DNA of 64,000 bases from Phycisphaerae bacterium (lineage in GTDB: Bacteria > Planctomycetota > Phycisphaerae > JAJVII01). Position numbers and translations under genes: made by a program. The stretch lies in the NCBI GenBank assembly GCA_022072085.1, contig JAJVII010000018.1:116240-180239 (forward strand), read 5' to 3'. Below, in pieces: positions 48,915 to 58,804 of the stretch. Below the pieces are notes generated by a model, which was given only the letters and a program-made list of their open reading frames with translations, searched no databases and was not told where the DNA came from. Each line of letters begins with the position of its first letter. Position 1 is the first letter of the stretch.

Positions 48915-50927
48915 ATGTCCGATCGGCCCGCCCAACCGCCGTTGATGATCATCCGCCTGCACCGGGATCACCACAGTCGGCCGGAAATGACCGACCAACT
49001 GATTGCCGAGTTGGCCCGCCACCCCGGCTGTTGTGACGAGGTGTGGATGGACACCGGGCCGGGGTTCCTTTCGCTGGACGAGGACCGCCGTCTGGCGGAA
49101 ATGATGGCGGTGGCTGCGGGCAAGTTCCGCGCCGCCGGCATCGTGGCATCGCTCCAGATCGGCGTGACGCTCGGCCATGCGGACATGGCCATCCACCCCG
49201 CTGACGGCATCACCTGGCAGCGGATCGTCGGCCCGGACGGGTCGGCCTGCACCCAGTGCGGCTGCCCGCGCGACCCGGCCCTGCACGACTATTACCGCGG
49301 GCAAATCGGGGCCTACGCGGCCTGGGGGCCGGCGTGGATCTGGCTCGACGACGACATGCGGATGCACCACCACTATCCCGTGACCTGGGGCTGCTTCTGC
49401 GACCGCTGCGTGGTGGCGTTCGCCGCGTTCAACGGCAGGGACCGGGACCGCCCGGCCCTGGTAAGGGCCATCAACGCCCCCGACGACGGCAGCGTGCGGC
49501 TGGCCTGGACGCACTTCAACGGCCAGGCGCTGGCGGACATCGCCGCGACCATCGCCGCGGCCGCCCACGCCGTCGCCCCCGACTGCCGGCTCGGCCTCCA
49601 GCAGTGCAGTCACGACCGCAATCTCTATGACGGGCCCGACTACAGGCCGGTGTTTGAGGCGATGGCCCGGGCGACCGGCCATGGCGTCGGCGCGCGTCTG
49701 GGCTGCGGTTGCTACGACGATCACGCCCCGCGCGAGATGATCCGCAAGGCCTACGCCATCGCCCAGCAGACGGCCCGGCTGCCCGCGTCGGTCGAAGCGG
49801 TCTGCCCCGAGGTCGAGAACTTCACGCACATCGCCATGGGCAAGAGCGCCCACGGCACGGCCGTCGAGACCACGCTCGAACTGGCCATGGGGTGCAACTG
49901 CCTCTCGTTCGCCGTCATCTGCTGCGCGCACGAGTCGCTGGAATGGTACGGCCGGGTCATGCTCAACCGGCTCGCGGCGTGGCGGCCGTTCTGGCAGCGT
50001 TACGTCGAGCTGCACGAGGGCACAAACCCGGGCGGCCTCGAAATCATCCTCGGCCCAGACCAGGCCGGGCGGCGGATGCAACCCGGCGAGCCGCCCTTCG
50101 CCTGGGCCACGGTGAACCTGGAGCAGGTCTATCAGCTCGCCACCGTCGGTCTCCCGCTCTGTTTCCACGCGTCGGCGGCGTCGGGACGGCTGCTGCACGC
50201 GAGCGTCGTCGGCGGGTTGAGCGACGCGGAGCTTCGCGAAGTGCTCTCAGGCGGCGTGCTCATGGACGGCGCGGCCGCGCTGGCGGTGCAGCGCCGCGGG
50301 CTGGGCGGATTGCTCGGCGTCCAGGTCGAGCCCTTCTGGCCGCTGGACAGTTGGGAGCGCCTGACGACCGATCCGACAAACGGCGCGGACGCCGGCTACG
50401 AGTGGCACATCTACTTCGCGCGGGCGGACTCGCCGATCCACCGCCTTCGGCCGGCGGCAGAGACGCGGGTGCTGGGCGAATTCATCAACCGCCACGGCCA
50501 GGTGACCGGGGCCGCGACCGTGCTGGCCGAGAACGACGCCGGGGGGCGCGTGGCGATCCTCGGCATGGACGGCTGGCGGAACCTGCTGAGCAGCGCCAAG
50601 CGGCGGCAGCTCCTGGCGGCGGCCGACTGGATCAGCCGCGACCGCCTGCCGGCTCTGATCGAGACGACCGCGCAGGTGGTGGCTGTGCCGCGCGTCGCGC
50701 CGGGCGGCCGGCTCCGCAGCGTGCTGCTCCTGAACGCGAGCATCGACGTGAGCGAACCGCCGTGCGTCCGTCTGCGCGGGGCATCAGCCGGTAATGCGGT
50801 CCGCTGGATCGCTCCGCAGGCCGGCGACCGACCGCTGACACCAACGCGCAACGGCGACGAGCTGATCGTCGAGGTCCCGCCGATCGGCCCGTGGCAGACA
50901 GGCTGCATCCTGCTCGGCGACGGCTGA
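48915..50927 (+). CDS. Glycoside-hydrolase-like TIM-barrel protein (no signal peptide)
   Basis: GGAGGT lies four bases upstream of the ATG at 48915; a GTG at 48909 overlaps it. The 670-residue product has no signal peptide. The first half has barrel-like segments WAPAWIWLDDDMRMHHH-type (GPAWIWLDDDMRM), WGCFCDRCVVAFAAFNG with a Cys pair, and LASVEAVCPEVENF-like (ASVEAVCPEVENF), an arrangement like GH42/GHnc-type glycosidases. The Asp and Glu of these segments are candidate catalytic residues. The second half is beta-rich with RVLGEFINRHGQV, as in a beta-galactosidase trimerisation or sandwich domain. A role in intracellular oligosaccharide processing is plausible. Confidence 0.65.
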   Translation: MSDRPAQPPLMIIRLHRDHHSRPEMTDQLIAELARHPGCCDEVWMDTGPGFLSLDEDRRLAEMMAVAAGKFRAAGIVASLQIGVTLGHADMAIHPADGITWQRIVGPDGSACTQCGCPRDPALHDYYRGQIGAYAAWGPAWIWLDDDMRMHHHYPVTWGCFCDRCVVAFAAFNGRDRDRPALVRAINAPDDGSVRLAWTHFNGQALADIAATIAAAAHAVAPDCRLGLQQCSHDRNLYDGPDYRPVFEAMARATGHGVGARLGCGCYDDHAPREMIRKAYAIAQQTARLPASVEAVCPEVENFTHIAMGKSAHGTAVETTLELAMGCNCLSFAVICCAHESLEWYGRVMLNRLAAWRPFWQRYVELHEGTNPGGLEIILGPDQAGRRMQPGEPPFAWATVNLEQVYQLATVGLPLCFHASAASGRLLHASVVGGLSDAELREVLSGGVLMDGAAALAVQRRGLGGLLGVQVEPFWPLDSWERLTTDPTNGADAGYEWHIYFARADSPIHRLRPAAETRVLGEFINRHGQVTGAATVLAENDAGGRVAILGMDGWRNLLSSAKRRQLLAAADWISRDRLPALIETTAQVVAVPRVAPGGRLRSVLLLNASIDVSEPPCVRLRGASAGNAVRWIAPQAGDRPLTPTRNGDELIVEVPPIGPWQTGCILLGDG

Positions 50928-50936
50928 GCGAGGGGG

Positions 50937-50965
50937 TTGCAACAATGCGTGCATTGGTTTAGAAC
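50937..50965 (+). promoter_or_regulatory. Candidate promoter of the aminotransferase gene
   Basis: TTGCAA, 17 bases, TAGAAC, starting 10 bases after the upstream stop. AGGAG lies seven bases before the ATG at 50995. Confidence 0.45.
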
Positions 50966-50994
50966 CGGCGACACTCGGGCATAGGAGCCATGCC

Positions 50995-52242
50995 ATGCCG
51001 CAGACCACATCGAAACTCGCCATCGACGGCGGCGAACCGGTGATCCCCGTGGACCGGCGCCCGGGCAAGCCTGTCCGCTGGGACGACGCCGAGCGCGAGC
51101 AACTCGCCCGCGCGATCGACCAGGAGTCGCTGTTCTACTGGAACGGTCCGCAGACGCGGCTGCTCATCGAGCGGTTCAAGCAGCACTACCCGTTCAAGTA
51201 CGTGTACCCCTGCTCCTCGGGCACGGCCGCCATCCACATCGCGGTCGCGGCGGCAGGCATCGGCCTGGGCGACGAGGTCATCACCACCGCCCTGTCGGAC
51301 ATGGGGACCTACGTCGGCGTGCTCTACCAGCAGGCGGTGCCGATCTTCGCCGACCTGGAGCCCGGCCGGCTGACGCTGGACCCGGCCGATGTGGCCCGGC
51401 ACATCACCCCCCGGACCAAGGCGATCATCGCCGTGCACCTGGCCGGCAACCCGTGCGACATGGCCGGCCTGCGGGCGCTAGCCGACAAGCACGACCTGAT
51501 CCTCATCGAGGACTGCGCCCAGGCGTGGGGCGCGAAGTCCGCCGGCCGCCCGGTCGGCACGATCGGCGAGCTGGGCTGCTATTCGCTGAACGACTTCAAG
51601 CACATCGGCTGCGGCGACGGCGGCATCGTCGCGACCAACGACGACCGGTTCGGCCCGCTGCTTCAGAAGTTCGGCGACAAGGCCTACGACCGCCTTGGCG
51701 CGACGCGCAACGTCGACGTGCTGGCGCCCAACTACCGCATCAGCGAACTCCAGTCGGCGGTCGCGGCGGTCCAGATGAACCGCCTGGTCCAGATCACCTC
51801 GCGGCGGCACGAGCTGGGCGAGCGGCTGACCGCGAAGATCCGCGAGCTGGGGATCCCCGGCGTCCCGCCGCACCGCGTGGATCCGCAGGACTATTGCAGC
51901 TACTGGTTCTACATGTTCTGCATCGACCCTAAGGCGTTCACCTGCGACCGCGACCGCTTCGCCGACGTGCTGGCGGCCGAGGGCACGGGCGCGTGGGGCG
52001 GCTACGCCAGTTCGCCGTATTACCAGCGGCCGATCTTCGCGGAGCAGAACATCTTCGCGGGCGGCTGGCCGGTGAAGATGCTCGGCCTGACCGACGTGGA
52101 CTACACCAGGGTGCGGCTGCCGGTGACCGAAGCCATCGCGGCCAACAGCATCTATATCGGCATCCGCCAGAACATGACCGACGCCTTCATCGACGGCGTG
52201 GCAGAGGCAATCGCGAAGGTCGCCGACCACCTGGCAAAATAG
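50995..52242 (+). CDS. DegT/DnrJ/EryC1/StrS-family aminotransferase
   Basis: The 415-residue protein has the family layout: PCSSGTAAIHIAVAAAGIG for cofactor phosphate binding, IEDCAQAWGAKSAGRPVG with the PLP-binding Asp, and SLNDFKHIGCGDGG with Lys202 as the likely Schiff-base residue. NYRISELQSAVAAVQMNRL follows. Such enzymes transaminate keto-sugars on nucleotide carriers or aminocyclitols. Its position after a GH-like gene and before transglutaminase-like genes does not reveal the substrate. The AGGAG ribosome-binding site supports the start. Confidence 0.93.
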   Translation: MPQTTSKLAIDGGEPVIPVDRRPGKPVRWDDAEREQLARAIDQESLFYWNGPQTRLLIERFKQHYPFKYVYPCSSGTAAIHIAVAAAGIGLGDEVITTALSDMGTYVGVLYQQAVPIFADLEPGRLTLDPADVARHITPRTKAIIAVHLAGNPCDMAGLRALADKHDLILIEDCAQAWGAKSAGRPVGTIGELGCYSLNDFKHIGCGDGGIVATNDDRFGPLLQKFGDKAYDRLGATRNVDVLAPNYRISELQSAVAAVQMNRLVQITSRRHELGERLTAKIRELGIPGVPPHRVDPQDYCSYWFYMFCIDPKAFTCDRDRFADVLAAEGTGAWGGYASSPYYQRPIFAEQNIFAGGWPVKMLGLTDVDYTRVRLPVTEAIAANSIYIGIRQNMTDAFIDGVAEAIAKVADHLAK

Positions 52243-52284
52243 ATCTCTCTGGCCGACCCCTCGGCCCCGGAACATCGTGCCGGA

Positions 52285-53049
52285 ATGGGCATCGTTACCT
52301 TCTCACTCCAGTCGGGCAGCAACGGCAACTCGATCTACGTCCAGACGCCCGACGCCCGGCTGCTCTTTGACGCCGGCATCAGCGGACGCCAGGCCGAGCG
52401 CCGCATGGCCCGCCACAGCCGCGACCTCCGCGACTGCGACGCGCTGATCCTCAGCCACGGCCACGTCGACCACGTGCGATGCGCCGGCGTGTTTCATCGC
52501 AAGTTCAACCTGCCCGTGCTGACCACCCGCGCCGCCTGGGACGCGGCCGCCCGCTTCCAGGGCGCGGTCGACGGGCCGGAGTTCTTCGCACCGGGCCAGA
52601 CGCTGCGGTTTGGCGGCACGACCGTCGAGACGATCCCCACGCCGCACGACGCCCTCGACTCGGTCGCGTTCGTCGTCGCCTGCAACGGCAGCCGCCTGGG
52701 CATTCTGACCGACCTGGGCCACGTCTTCGACGGGCTGGCCGACCTGCTGGACGGGCTGGACGCGGCCTACCTGGAGACCAACTACGACCCGGACATGCTC
52801 TGGAACGGGACCTACCCCTGGCCGCTCAAGCAGCGGATCAGCGGCGGTGCGGGCCACCTGTCCAACGACGAGTCGGGGAGTCTGGCCGGAGGGAGCGGGC
52901 GACGGCTGCGCTGGGTGGCGGCGGCGCACCTGAGCGAGGAGAACAACTCGCCGGCCAAGGCCCTGGCGGCGATGAAGGCCGGGCTCGGCCGATCGCTGCC
53001 GGTCATGCTGGCCGGGCGATACGACGTCAGCGACGCCTGGGACGTCTGA
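52285..53049 (+). CDS. MBL-fold metallo-hydrolase (YycJ/WalJ-like)
   Basis: The 254-residue protein begins MGIVTFSLQSGSNGNSIYVQ, matching the GSSGNS start of YycJ/WalJ-type phosphodiesterases. The HxHxDH metal motif is at residues 58-63 (HGHVDH), with ILTDLGHV and a late AAHLSEENNSP. Members are 5'-exonucleases or nucleic-acid phosphodiesterases in the cytoplasm. Size and motif order agree with that subfamily. It starts 42 bases after the aminotransferase gene. Confidence 0.92.
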   Translation: MGIVTFSLQSGSNGNSIYVQTPDARLLFDAGISGRQAERRMARHSRDLRDCDALILSHGHVDHVRCAGVFHRKFNLPVLTTRAAWDAAARFQGAVDGPEFFAPGQTLRFGGTTVETIPTPHDALDSVAFVVACNGSRLGILTDLGHVFDGLADLLDGLDAAYLETNYDPDMLWNGTYPWPLKQRISGGAGHLSNDESGSLAGGSGRRLRWVAAAHLSEENNSPAKALAAMKAGLGRSLPVMLAGRYDVSDAWDV

Positions 53050-53087
53050 CCCCGAAAACCGCACCCCTTCGAGCGGAGGATCGGAAC

Positions 53088-55685
53088 ATGCGAACGATCG
53101 AATGGATAGGCCTGCTGTCGGCGGCGGCGATGCTCTGGTCGGCGGGGGCCCTGTGGGCCGGCGACGTGGCGATGTCGCCGCGCGTCGTCGCCGACGGCCA
53201 GGTGGACTGCTACAGCGTGCAGTCGATCCTGGACTCCATCCTGCGCCCGGGCATGACGCAACGCGAGAAGGCCGAGGCGATCTACGCCTTCGTGCGCGAC
53301 TGCCGCTATCACTGGCCGGCGGCCAGCGACGGCGTCGAGCAGCCGGTCAGCTTCGAATACAATGTCATCTACGACCCGGTGAAGCTGGCGAACGTCTACG
53401 GCTACGGCTACTGCTTCCAGTCGCGCGGCATGCAGGAGGCGCTGTGGCAGGCGGCCGGCCTGGCGACGCGCGGCGCGGGCATCGGCGGCCACGCCATCTG
53501 CGAGTGCTACTACGACGGCGCGTGGCATTACTACGACTCCGAAATGATGGCCCACTGCCTGCTGCCCGACGGCCGGACCGTCGCCAGCCTCGACGAGATT
53601 TCCCGCGACCCGATCCGGCTGGTCCTTCAGCAGAAGCACCCCAGCACGCCCTACTTCCCGTCGGCGGCCAACCCGCTGATGCCGTGGGAGTCGAAGGTCA
53701 TTGTCGCGGGCTACTTCGCCAGCCGCGACAACAACTACTACAGCTACGCCCACCGCATCCTCGGCCATCGCATGAACCTGACGCTCGCGCCGGGCATGCG
53801 GCTGGTCCGCTGGTTCTCGCCCAAGGGGGCTTGGAACTATCGGGCCGGCTCGATGGACATCGAGGCAAAGATGGGCTTCGTCGACCCGGCCGTCGGGCCC
53901 AAGTGCAGCTTCGACGACCGCCGCTACGGCGACGGTTGCCTGCTCTATCAGCCCGACCTGACCGACGCCGGCGACGAATACCCCGCCGGCGTGCTGCGCG
54001 ACCGCAACATGACCCGCGACCGCGAAGGCCTTCGCCCGGCCGATCCGGCCAAGCCGGCCTACGCGATCTTCCGCATCGCCCTGCCCTACGTCATCGTCGG
54101 TTGGCCGACACAGTGGACCGGCGACTCGGCCAAGCCCGTCGGGGCGGCCGTCGTGTCGGCCGAGTTCGACCGCGGCGACAAGGACGCCCAGAGCCTCAGC
54201 GTGTCGGCCGACGGCGGGGCGACCTGGACGCCGGTGCTGGCCAACGACGCGGTCGGCCGATCGCAGGCCGTCGCCGACTTCAGCGCGGCCGCCGTCGCCC
54301 GCTACGGGTATCTGCTGCGCGTGGACCTGCGGGCCGGCGGCAAGGACGCGGCCGCCTGCCGGCTGCGGAAGCTGTCGGTCCGCACGACGTTCCAGTGCTC
54401 GCCCTGGGCCCTGCCGGCGGTGCGGGCGGGGGAGACGAAGATGACCTTCAAACTCGGCGACCCCGTGCGAACCGAGGACTGGACCCCTGACCTGCTGACG
54501 CCCGAGGGGTTCCTGCGCGACCTCTACGCGGTCAAGGCGATCCGCTTTGCCAAGGGTCGCCTCCAGAGCACCGGCGACGAGACCGGCGAACTCGTCTTCG
54601 AGCTGGCCCCGCCGATGGACGTGCCCGGCCGCGTCCGCGGATTCCGCTACACCGTCGGCTGCCGGCGCGAGCCCGGCGTGATGGACTGGCGCGACGACGT
54701 GAAGGTCTATTGGGCGCCGGACGAGCCGGCCAACTGGCGGCTGCTGGCCGACGACGACCCGCCGCCGTTCATGGAGCACTGGTCCTACGTGCTCAACGGC
54801 GAGACCGTCTGCCCGGCCGGCGCGGACGCCCCGCGGCGGGTCTTCGTCAAGGTCGCCCTCCGCTCGCACCTCAGCGCGTCGGTGCAGTACGTCCATTTCT
54901 ACACCGACTGGTCGCCCGACGGCGACGACGCCTCCCTGCCGGCCCGCGGCGTGCGCGTCGTCCACGCCTGGAGCGAGGGCGGGCAGGCCCGGCGGTTCGA
55001 GAAGATACTCACCAGCGCCCCTGCCGACTACGTCGTCGCCGCCGGCGGCAAGCCCGTCAACGACTACGTTCTGATCGAGCCGGTCCGCGACGCAAAGCTC
55101 GCCTGGCGCGAGGACGATCCCAAGGTCGTCCCGCCGACAATCGCGCCGCCCAACCTGCTCGACGCCAGGCTGCATGAGCACCTCAAGATGATGCTGGCGG
55201 CGATCGAGGCCGACCCGGCAAAAGGCCTTCCGGCGGCAGCGAAGAGCGACTTCACCTGGCTGGCCGGCGGCGCCCGGCAGGCCGAGCAGATGTTCCGCGA
55301 CGCAACTCGCTATCCGCTGCCGCCGGACAAGCCCGACTCCCGGCACATGCGCGATGCCGCGGCCCTGGCGAGGATCGTAGACCTGCTCAAGGCGGGCGAC
55401 GCCGCTGGCGGCGAACTGGCGGCCAGACTGATGGCTGGGCCCGATACGTTCGCCAAGCTCCACCTGCTGTCGCTCTGCCGGGCGGCCGGTTTCAAGGCGC
55501 CGCCCGACGCCCTGGTCGCCGGGCTGGCCGACGGCTCGCAGTGGGTGCGGCTGGCGACGCTGGAGCTCGTGCGATCTGCGCCGACGAACGCCGCCCGGAC
55601 GGCGCTGCGGAAGATGGCGGCTGACGACCCCTTGTCCTGGCTGCGGATCGAGGCGGCGTGCGCCCTGTCCGCGGCGGGCGACTGA
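53088..55685 (+). CDS. Secreted transglutaminase-like protein
   Basis: GGAGGA seven bases upstream supports the ATG at 53088; the long open frame back to 52479 overlaps the MBL gene and is a shadow extension. The 865-residue protein has a signal peptide ending near LWAGDVAM. A transglutaminase/papain-like core lies at about 60-155 with Cys109 (YGYCFQSRG), His135 (GGHAICEC) and Asp150 (WHYYDSEM). The remainder is a long beta-rich region with RLRKLSVRTTF and a final HEAT-like helical segment. It may hydrolyse or crosslink extracellular peptides or act on glycans as some such proteins do. The neighbour 10 bases on carries the same core, so they probably work together. Confidence 0.85.
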   Translation: MRTIEWIGLLSAAAMLWSAGALWAGDVAMSPRVVADGQVDCYSVQSILDSILRPGMTQREKAEAIYAFVRDCRYHWPAASDGVEQPVSFEYNVIYDPVKLANVYGYGYCFQSRGMQEALWQAAGLATRGAGIGGHAICECYYDGAWHYYDSEMMAHCLLPDGRTVASLDEISRDPIRLVLQQKHPSTPYFPSAANPLMPWESKVIVAGYFASRDNNYYSYAHRILGHRMNLTLAPGMRLVRWFSPKGAWNYRAGSMDIEAKMGFVDPAVGPKCSFDDRRYGDGCLLYQPDLTDAGDEYPAGVLRDRNMTRDREGLRPADPAKPAYAIFRIALPYVIVGWPTQWTGDSAKPVGAAVVSAEFDRGDKDAQSLSVSADGGATWTPVLANDAVGRSQAVADFSAAAVARYGYLLRVDLRAGGKDAAACRLRKLSVRTTFQCSPWALPAVRAGETKMTFKLGDPVRTEDWTPDLLTPEGFLRDLYAVKAIRFAKGRLQSTGDETGELVFELAPPMDVPGRVRGFRYTVGCRREPGVMDWRDDVKVYWAPDEPANWRLLADDDPPPFMEHWSYVLNGETVCPAGADAPRRVFVKVALRSHLSASVQYVHFYTDWSPDGDDASLPARGVRVVHAWSEGGQARRFEKILTSAPADYVVAAGGKPVNDYVLIEPVRDAKLAWREDDPKVVPPTIAPPNLLDARLHEHLKMMLAAIEADPAKGLPAAAKSDFTWLAGGARQAEQMFRDATRYPLPPDKPDSRHMRDAAALARIVDLLKAGDAAGGELAARLMAGPDTFAKLHLLSLCRAAGFKAPPDALVAGLADGSQWVRLATLELVRSAPTNAARTALRKMAADDPLSWLRIEAACALSAAGD

Positions 55686-55695
55686 CGGACGACCC

Positions 55696-56973
55696 ATGTC
55701 ACAGGTGATCTGCAACGACAGCGGGCGGGTGCTGCTGCACTACGGCGAGGAAATCAGCCGATGGTCGCAGGCCCGCAAAATGCTCGACGTCCCCCAGCCC
55801 GGGCAGCGCGGCGAGTTGTGGCTCTACCTCGCCCAGTACGCCGGCAACCGCGTGCCGCTGGAGGTGAGCGTGAACGGGCGGGCAGCCGGCCGCATCAGCC
55901 CGTCGGCTTCCCTGGGCTGGGACTGGCGCTGTGTGACGGTCGGCCGCGGGCTGCTGAAGCGCGGCCGCAACCAGTTCGTGCTCAGCACGCGCAGCGACGA
56001 GCCCTGCACCTGGATTCTCGGCGTCGAGCCCGGCGGCGGGCGGGCGTCGGCGGTCTCGCTGGACGGCGGGCGGACCTGGCACGCCGACGCGAAGGGCCCG
56101 CAGCGTTTGTTCGCGGGAGAGTACCTCGCCCGGCTGTACCTGCCCGACCTGCCCGATCGGCGCAAGCGCGTGAAGGTAATCTACGAGGACTTCGGCCACC
56201 CGCAACTGGCGGCGCTTCGTCGGCGGCTGAAACTCGGCCAGGCGCTGCGCGGCCGGCGGCACGCGATGGACAAGGTTCGCGCCCTGATGTCGCTGGTCGC
56301 CAAACTCTGGAAGGTCCGCGTGAAGGGCTGGACGCCCAGCGGCACGCCGGCTGAGGGAACCCGCACGGTCGCGCCATGGGACACGCTGACGACGCGGGCG
56401 TGGATGGAACGCAACAACGTGCAGCACGACCTCCAGCCGGTCGCCTTCTGCGTCCATTTCGGCATCGCGATGGTGCAGTGCTGCGCCGCGGTGGGGCTCT
56501 ACGCCAGGCCGGTAGTCATGGAAGCCGACGATCCGCGCTGTCCCAACGGGCACTTCTGCGCCGAGGTGTGGATTCCGCAGTGGAAGCGATGGGTCTACGT
56601 CGATCCCGATCACGATATCTGCTACCGCCGCGGCGACGAATACCTGAACCTCGCCCAGGTCTCCGACGCGTCGCTGTCGGGGCGGCTGGACGAAGTGACG
56701 CCGGAGTTCGGGCCCAGCTTCGGCTACGACCCGCGGCTGGTCCCGGGGCAGGAGTGGCGGTTCCACAAGTTCGGCGGCTACAACCGGTGGGGAATCTATC
56801 CGCGGACGGACTTCTTCAGCACGCCGGGCGTGCATCCGGTGCACCACGGCCATGGGAACTACCGATTCGCGGGGTTCATCTGGTACGACGACCCGCGGCT
56901 GGAGCGGCGGCACTGGTTTCCGCGCTACACGGCGGACCTGGAGGCGATCTACGCGCCGCCGCCGGGGCAGTGA
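55696..56973 (+). CDS. Transglutaminase-like protein with N-terminal beta-sandwich (non-secreted)
   Basis: The 425-residue product begins MSQVICNDSGRVLLHYGEEI and lacks a signal peptide. Residues 40-160 look like a carbohydrate-binding or jelly-roll sandwich (GELWLYLAQYAGNRVPLEVS). The transglutaminase-like core has Cys252 (VAFCVHFGIA), His286 (NGHFCAEVWI) and Asp303 (VYVDPDHD). It starts 10 bases after the previous gene, so the two form an operon. Lack of a signal peptide beside a secreted partner is odd; either export is non-classical or its substrate is internal. Confidence 0.85.
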   Translation: MSQVICNDSGRVLLHYGEEISRWSQARKMLDVPQPGQRGELWLYLAQYAGNRVPLEVSVNGRAAGRISPSASLGWDWRCVTVGRGLLKRGRNQFVLSTRSDEPCTWILGVEPGGGRASAVSLDGGRTWHADAKGPQRLFAGEYLARLYLPDLPDRRKRVKVIYEDFGHPQLAALRRRLKLGQALRGRRHAMDKVRALMSLVAKLWKVRVKGWTPSGTPAEGTRTVAPWDTLTTRAWMERNNVQHDLQPVAFCVHFGIAMVQCCAAVGLYARPVVMEADDPRCPNGHFCAEVWIPQWKRWVYVDPDHDICYRRGDEYLNLAQVSDASLSGRLDEVTPEFGPSFGYDPRLVPGQEWRFHKFGGYNRWGIYPRTDFFSTPGVHPVHHGHGNYRFAGFIWYDDPRLERRHWFPRYTADLEAIYAPPPGQ

Positions 56974-56985
56974 CGGCGTCGCCGG

Positions 56986-58731
56986 TCACCGGGATATCTT
57001 CAGCTCGGTCGCCTGGCCGGGCTTGATCTGGAGCTTCTCGATGGTGACCAGACCCCATGGGTCGGCCGTCACGTCGCCGGACTGGCCGCTCGAGGCGGAC
57101 CACTTGAACTTGTCGCCGGCCTTGGGCTTGAACTGCTGGCACTGCCGCGGCGTGACGTCGACGGTCATCGCGTCCCTGCACAGCGAGTTGCTGATCTTCG
57201 CGGACCAGGAGTCGGCCGTCTCGGCGACGTCGGTCCAGTCGAAGCCCAGGTTGATGCCGCCCTCGAGTTGGCCGTCCTTGACGACGCGGACCTTGCGTTC
57301 CTTGCCGTTTTCAGTGACCGTTTTTTCGACCAGCTCGCCGCTGCCGATGTCGTCGTTGATCGAGCTGTTGCCGAAGGCCGGGTAGCTCAGGTTCAGCGCG
57401 AACTTCTGCGGCGGGTAATACTTCATCACCTCGCGCATCGGGACCGCGCCGCTGGAGTGGTCGCCGTCGTTCCAGGCGAAGGCAAAGCCGTGGTGGGCGG
57501 CTGTCATCGCCGCGACCATGTCGACCTGCTCCTTGAACGATGCGAAGCCGTCGCGCCGCCCGCAGCACCAGCCCAGGAACGGCAGGTCGCCGTGGTTCTC
57601 GACGGCGAACTTCGTCATGTCCATCCGCTCGTAATAGTCGGTCTTGCCGTCGGGCATGAGCACCGGCGGGGTCATCTTCGTCAGCGCCGGCAGGCCGCGC
57701 TGTTTCGTGCGGGGCCGGTTGGGATAGACCGCCGCAAACAGACCGGCCTGGCGGAAGGCGAACGTGCTGGAGCCCCACGCGCCCATCGAGCCGCCGGTCG
57801 CGTAGACGCGGTTGGGATCGACGCCGTAGCGGTCGATCACCCAACGCACCATCCAGAGGGCGCGCATCTCGGTGAAGTTGTAGGCCCGCGGCGGGTCGTT
57901 CGACCCCTGCGGCTTGCAGTAGTAGCCGAACCAGTAGGTCTCGACGGTGCTCATGCCGTCGGGGCGCACCATCGTCTCGCGGGAGTTGAACTCCAGCCGC
58001 CGCCCGACGTCCTTGCCGTAGTCGCGCTCGTGAACGGTAAACTCCCACGGCAGGCCGTCGCGATAACCCCAGTCCCGCCGGCTCCACATCAGGTAATAAT
58101 CGCCGTGGTCGTAGCCCGGCCCGCCCTGGGCGCTGCTGGCGTGCAGGTTCACCATCAGCGGGAGATTCTTCGCGCCGGTCACCTTGACGACGGCGGCGTA
58201 TTGCCCGCGGGTCGCGCTGTCGCCGATCTTGATCGGCTGGATCGGGGCAACCTTCTCCTCGACCGCCTCGGTCGTCGCCGACTGGCTGGGGACGACCTGG
58301 CTGACAGCCTTGCCGGACAGGTCGGTCGCGACGACGGCGTAGAAGCTCCTGCCGTCCTTCTCGACGGTGCGGACCGCCAGGCCGGACCACTCGGGCAGCG
58401 GCTGGCCGCCGGCGACAATGATCGCCATCGGCCGCTTGGGCTCGATCCGCGACTTGGCATTCATGCCGTATCCGTACTGGCAGGCCGAGTTGTTCTCGAT
58501 GCCGCTGATGGCCAACTCGGCCGCCGCCAGGCTGTCCTGCGTGATCGGCTGGTCGCTGCGATAGAGGTTGTAGCGGAAGTCCTTGCCGGCTTCGCCCTCG
58601 GCGACGTCGGTCCAGGTGACGAACGTCTGGCCGTCGTGGGAGACGGCCTTGACGTTTGCGACCTTCGCGTCGTCGGCGAGGGCGGCGGCGCAAGCCAGCA
58701 GAACGGTCAGACAGAAGGCGAACGGCTTCAT
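56986..58731 (-). CDS. Secreted esterase-like alpha/beta hydrolase
   Basis: The ATG at 58731 follows GGAGGA closely and begins a signal peptide MKPFAFCLTVLLACAAALAD. The frame is open to 58767. The product is 581 residues. Residues about 30-110 form a fibronectin-like sandwich domain (VAEGEAGKDFRYNLYRSDQP). The hydrolase domain has the nucleophile elbow YATGGSMGAWG, and FAWNDGDHSSG with the probable catalytic His. It resembles secreted poly-ester or feruloyl-esterase-like enzymes (PHB-depolymerase type). The substrate is unknown; plant-polymer esters are a reasonable guess. Confidence 0.8.
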   Translation of the reverse strand: MKPFAFCLTVLLACAAALADDAKVANVKAVSHDGQTFVTWTDVAEGEAGKDFRYNLYRSDQPITQDSLAAAELAISGIENNSACQYGYGMNAKSRIEPKRPMAIIVAGGQPLPEWSGLAVRTVEKDGRSFYAVVATDLSGKAVSQVVPSQSATTEAVEEKVAPIQPIKIGDSATRGQYAAVVKVTGAKNLPLMVNLHASSAQGGPGYDHGDYYLMWSRRDWGYRDGLPWEFTVHERDYGKDVGRRLEFNSRETMVRPDGMSTVETYWFGYYCKPQGSNDPPRAYNFTEMRALWMVRWVIDRYGVDPNRVYATGGSMGAWGSSTFAFRQAGLFAAVYPNRPRTKQRGLPALTKMTPPVLMPDGKTDYYERMDMTKFAVENHGDLPFLGWCCGRRDGFASFKEQVDMVAAMTAAHHGFAFAWNDGDHSSGAVPMREVMKYYPPQKFALNLSYPAFGNSSINDDIGSGELVEKTVTENGKERKVRVVKDGQLEGGINLGFDWTDVAETADSWSAKISNSLCRDAMTVDVTPRQCQQFKPKAGDKFKWSASSGQSGDVTADPWGLVTIEKLQIKPGQATELKISR

Positions 58732-58804
58732 GGCGTATCCTCCTTCGGGTCGGCGGATCCGACGCACGCGTTAAACCCCTGCAATGGAGGCGAGTTGCCC
58801 CATA

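Noticed and set aside
52479..53087. Extension of the transglutaminase-like gene back to 52479
   Set aside because: It would overlap the well-supported MBL-fold gene; the 53088 ATG has an ideal ribosome-binding site and signal peptide.
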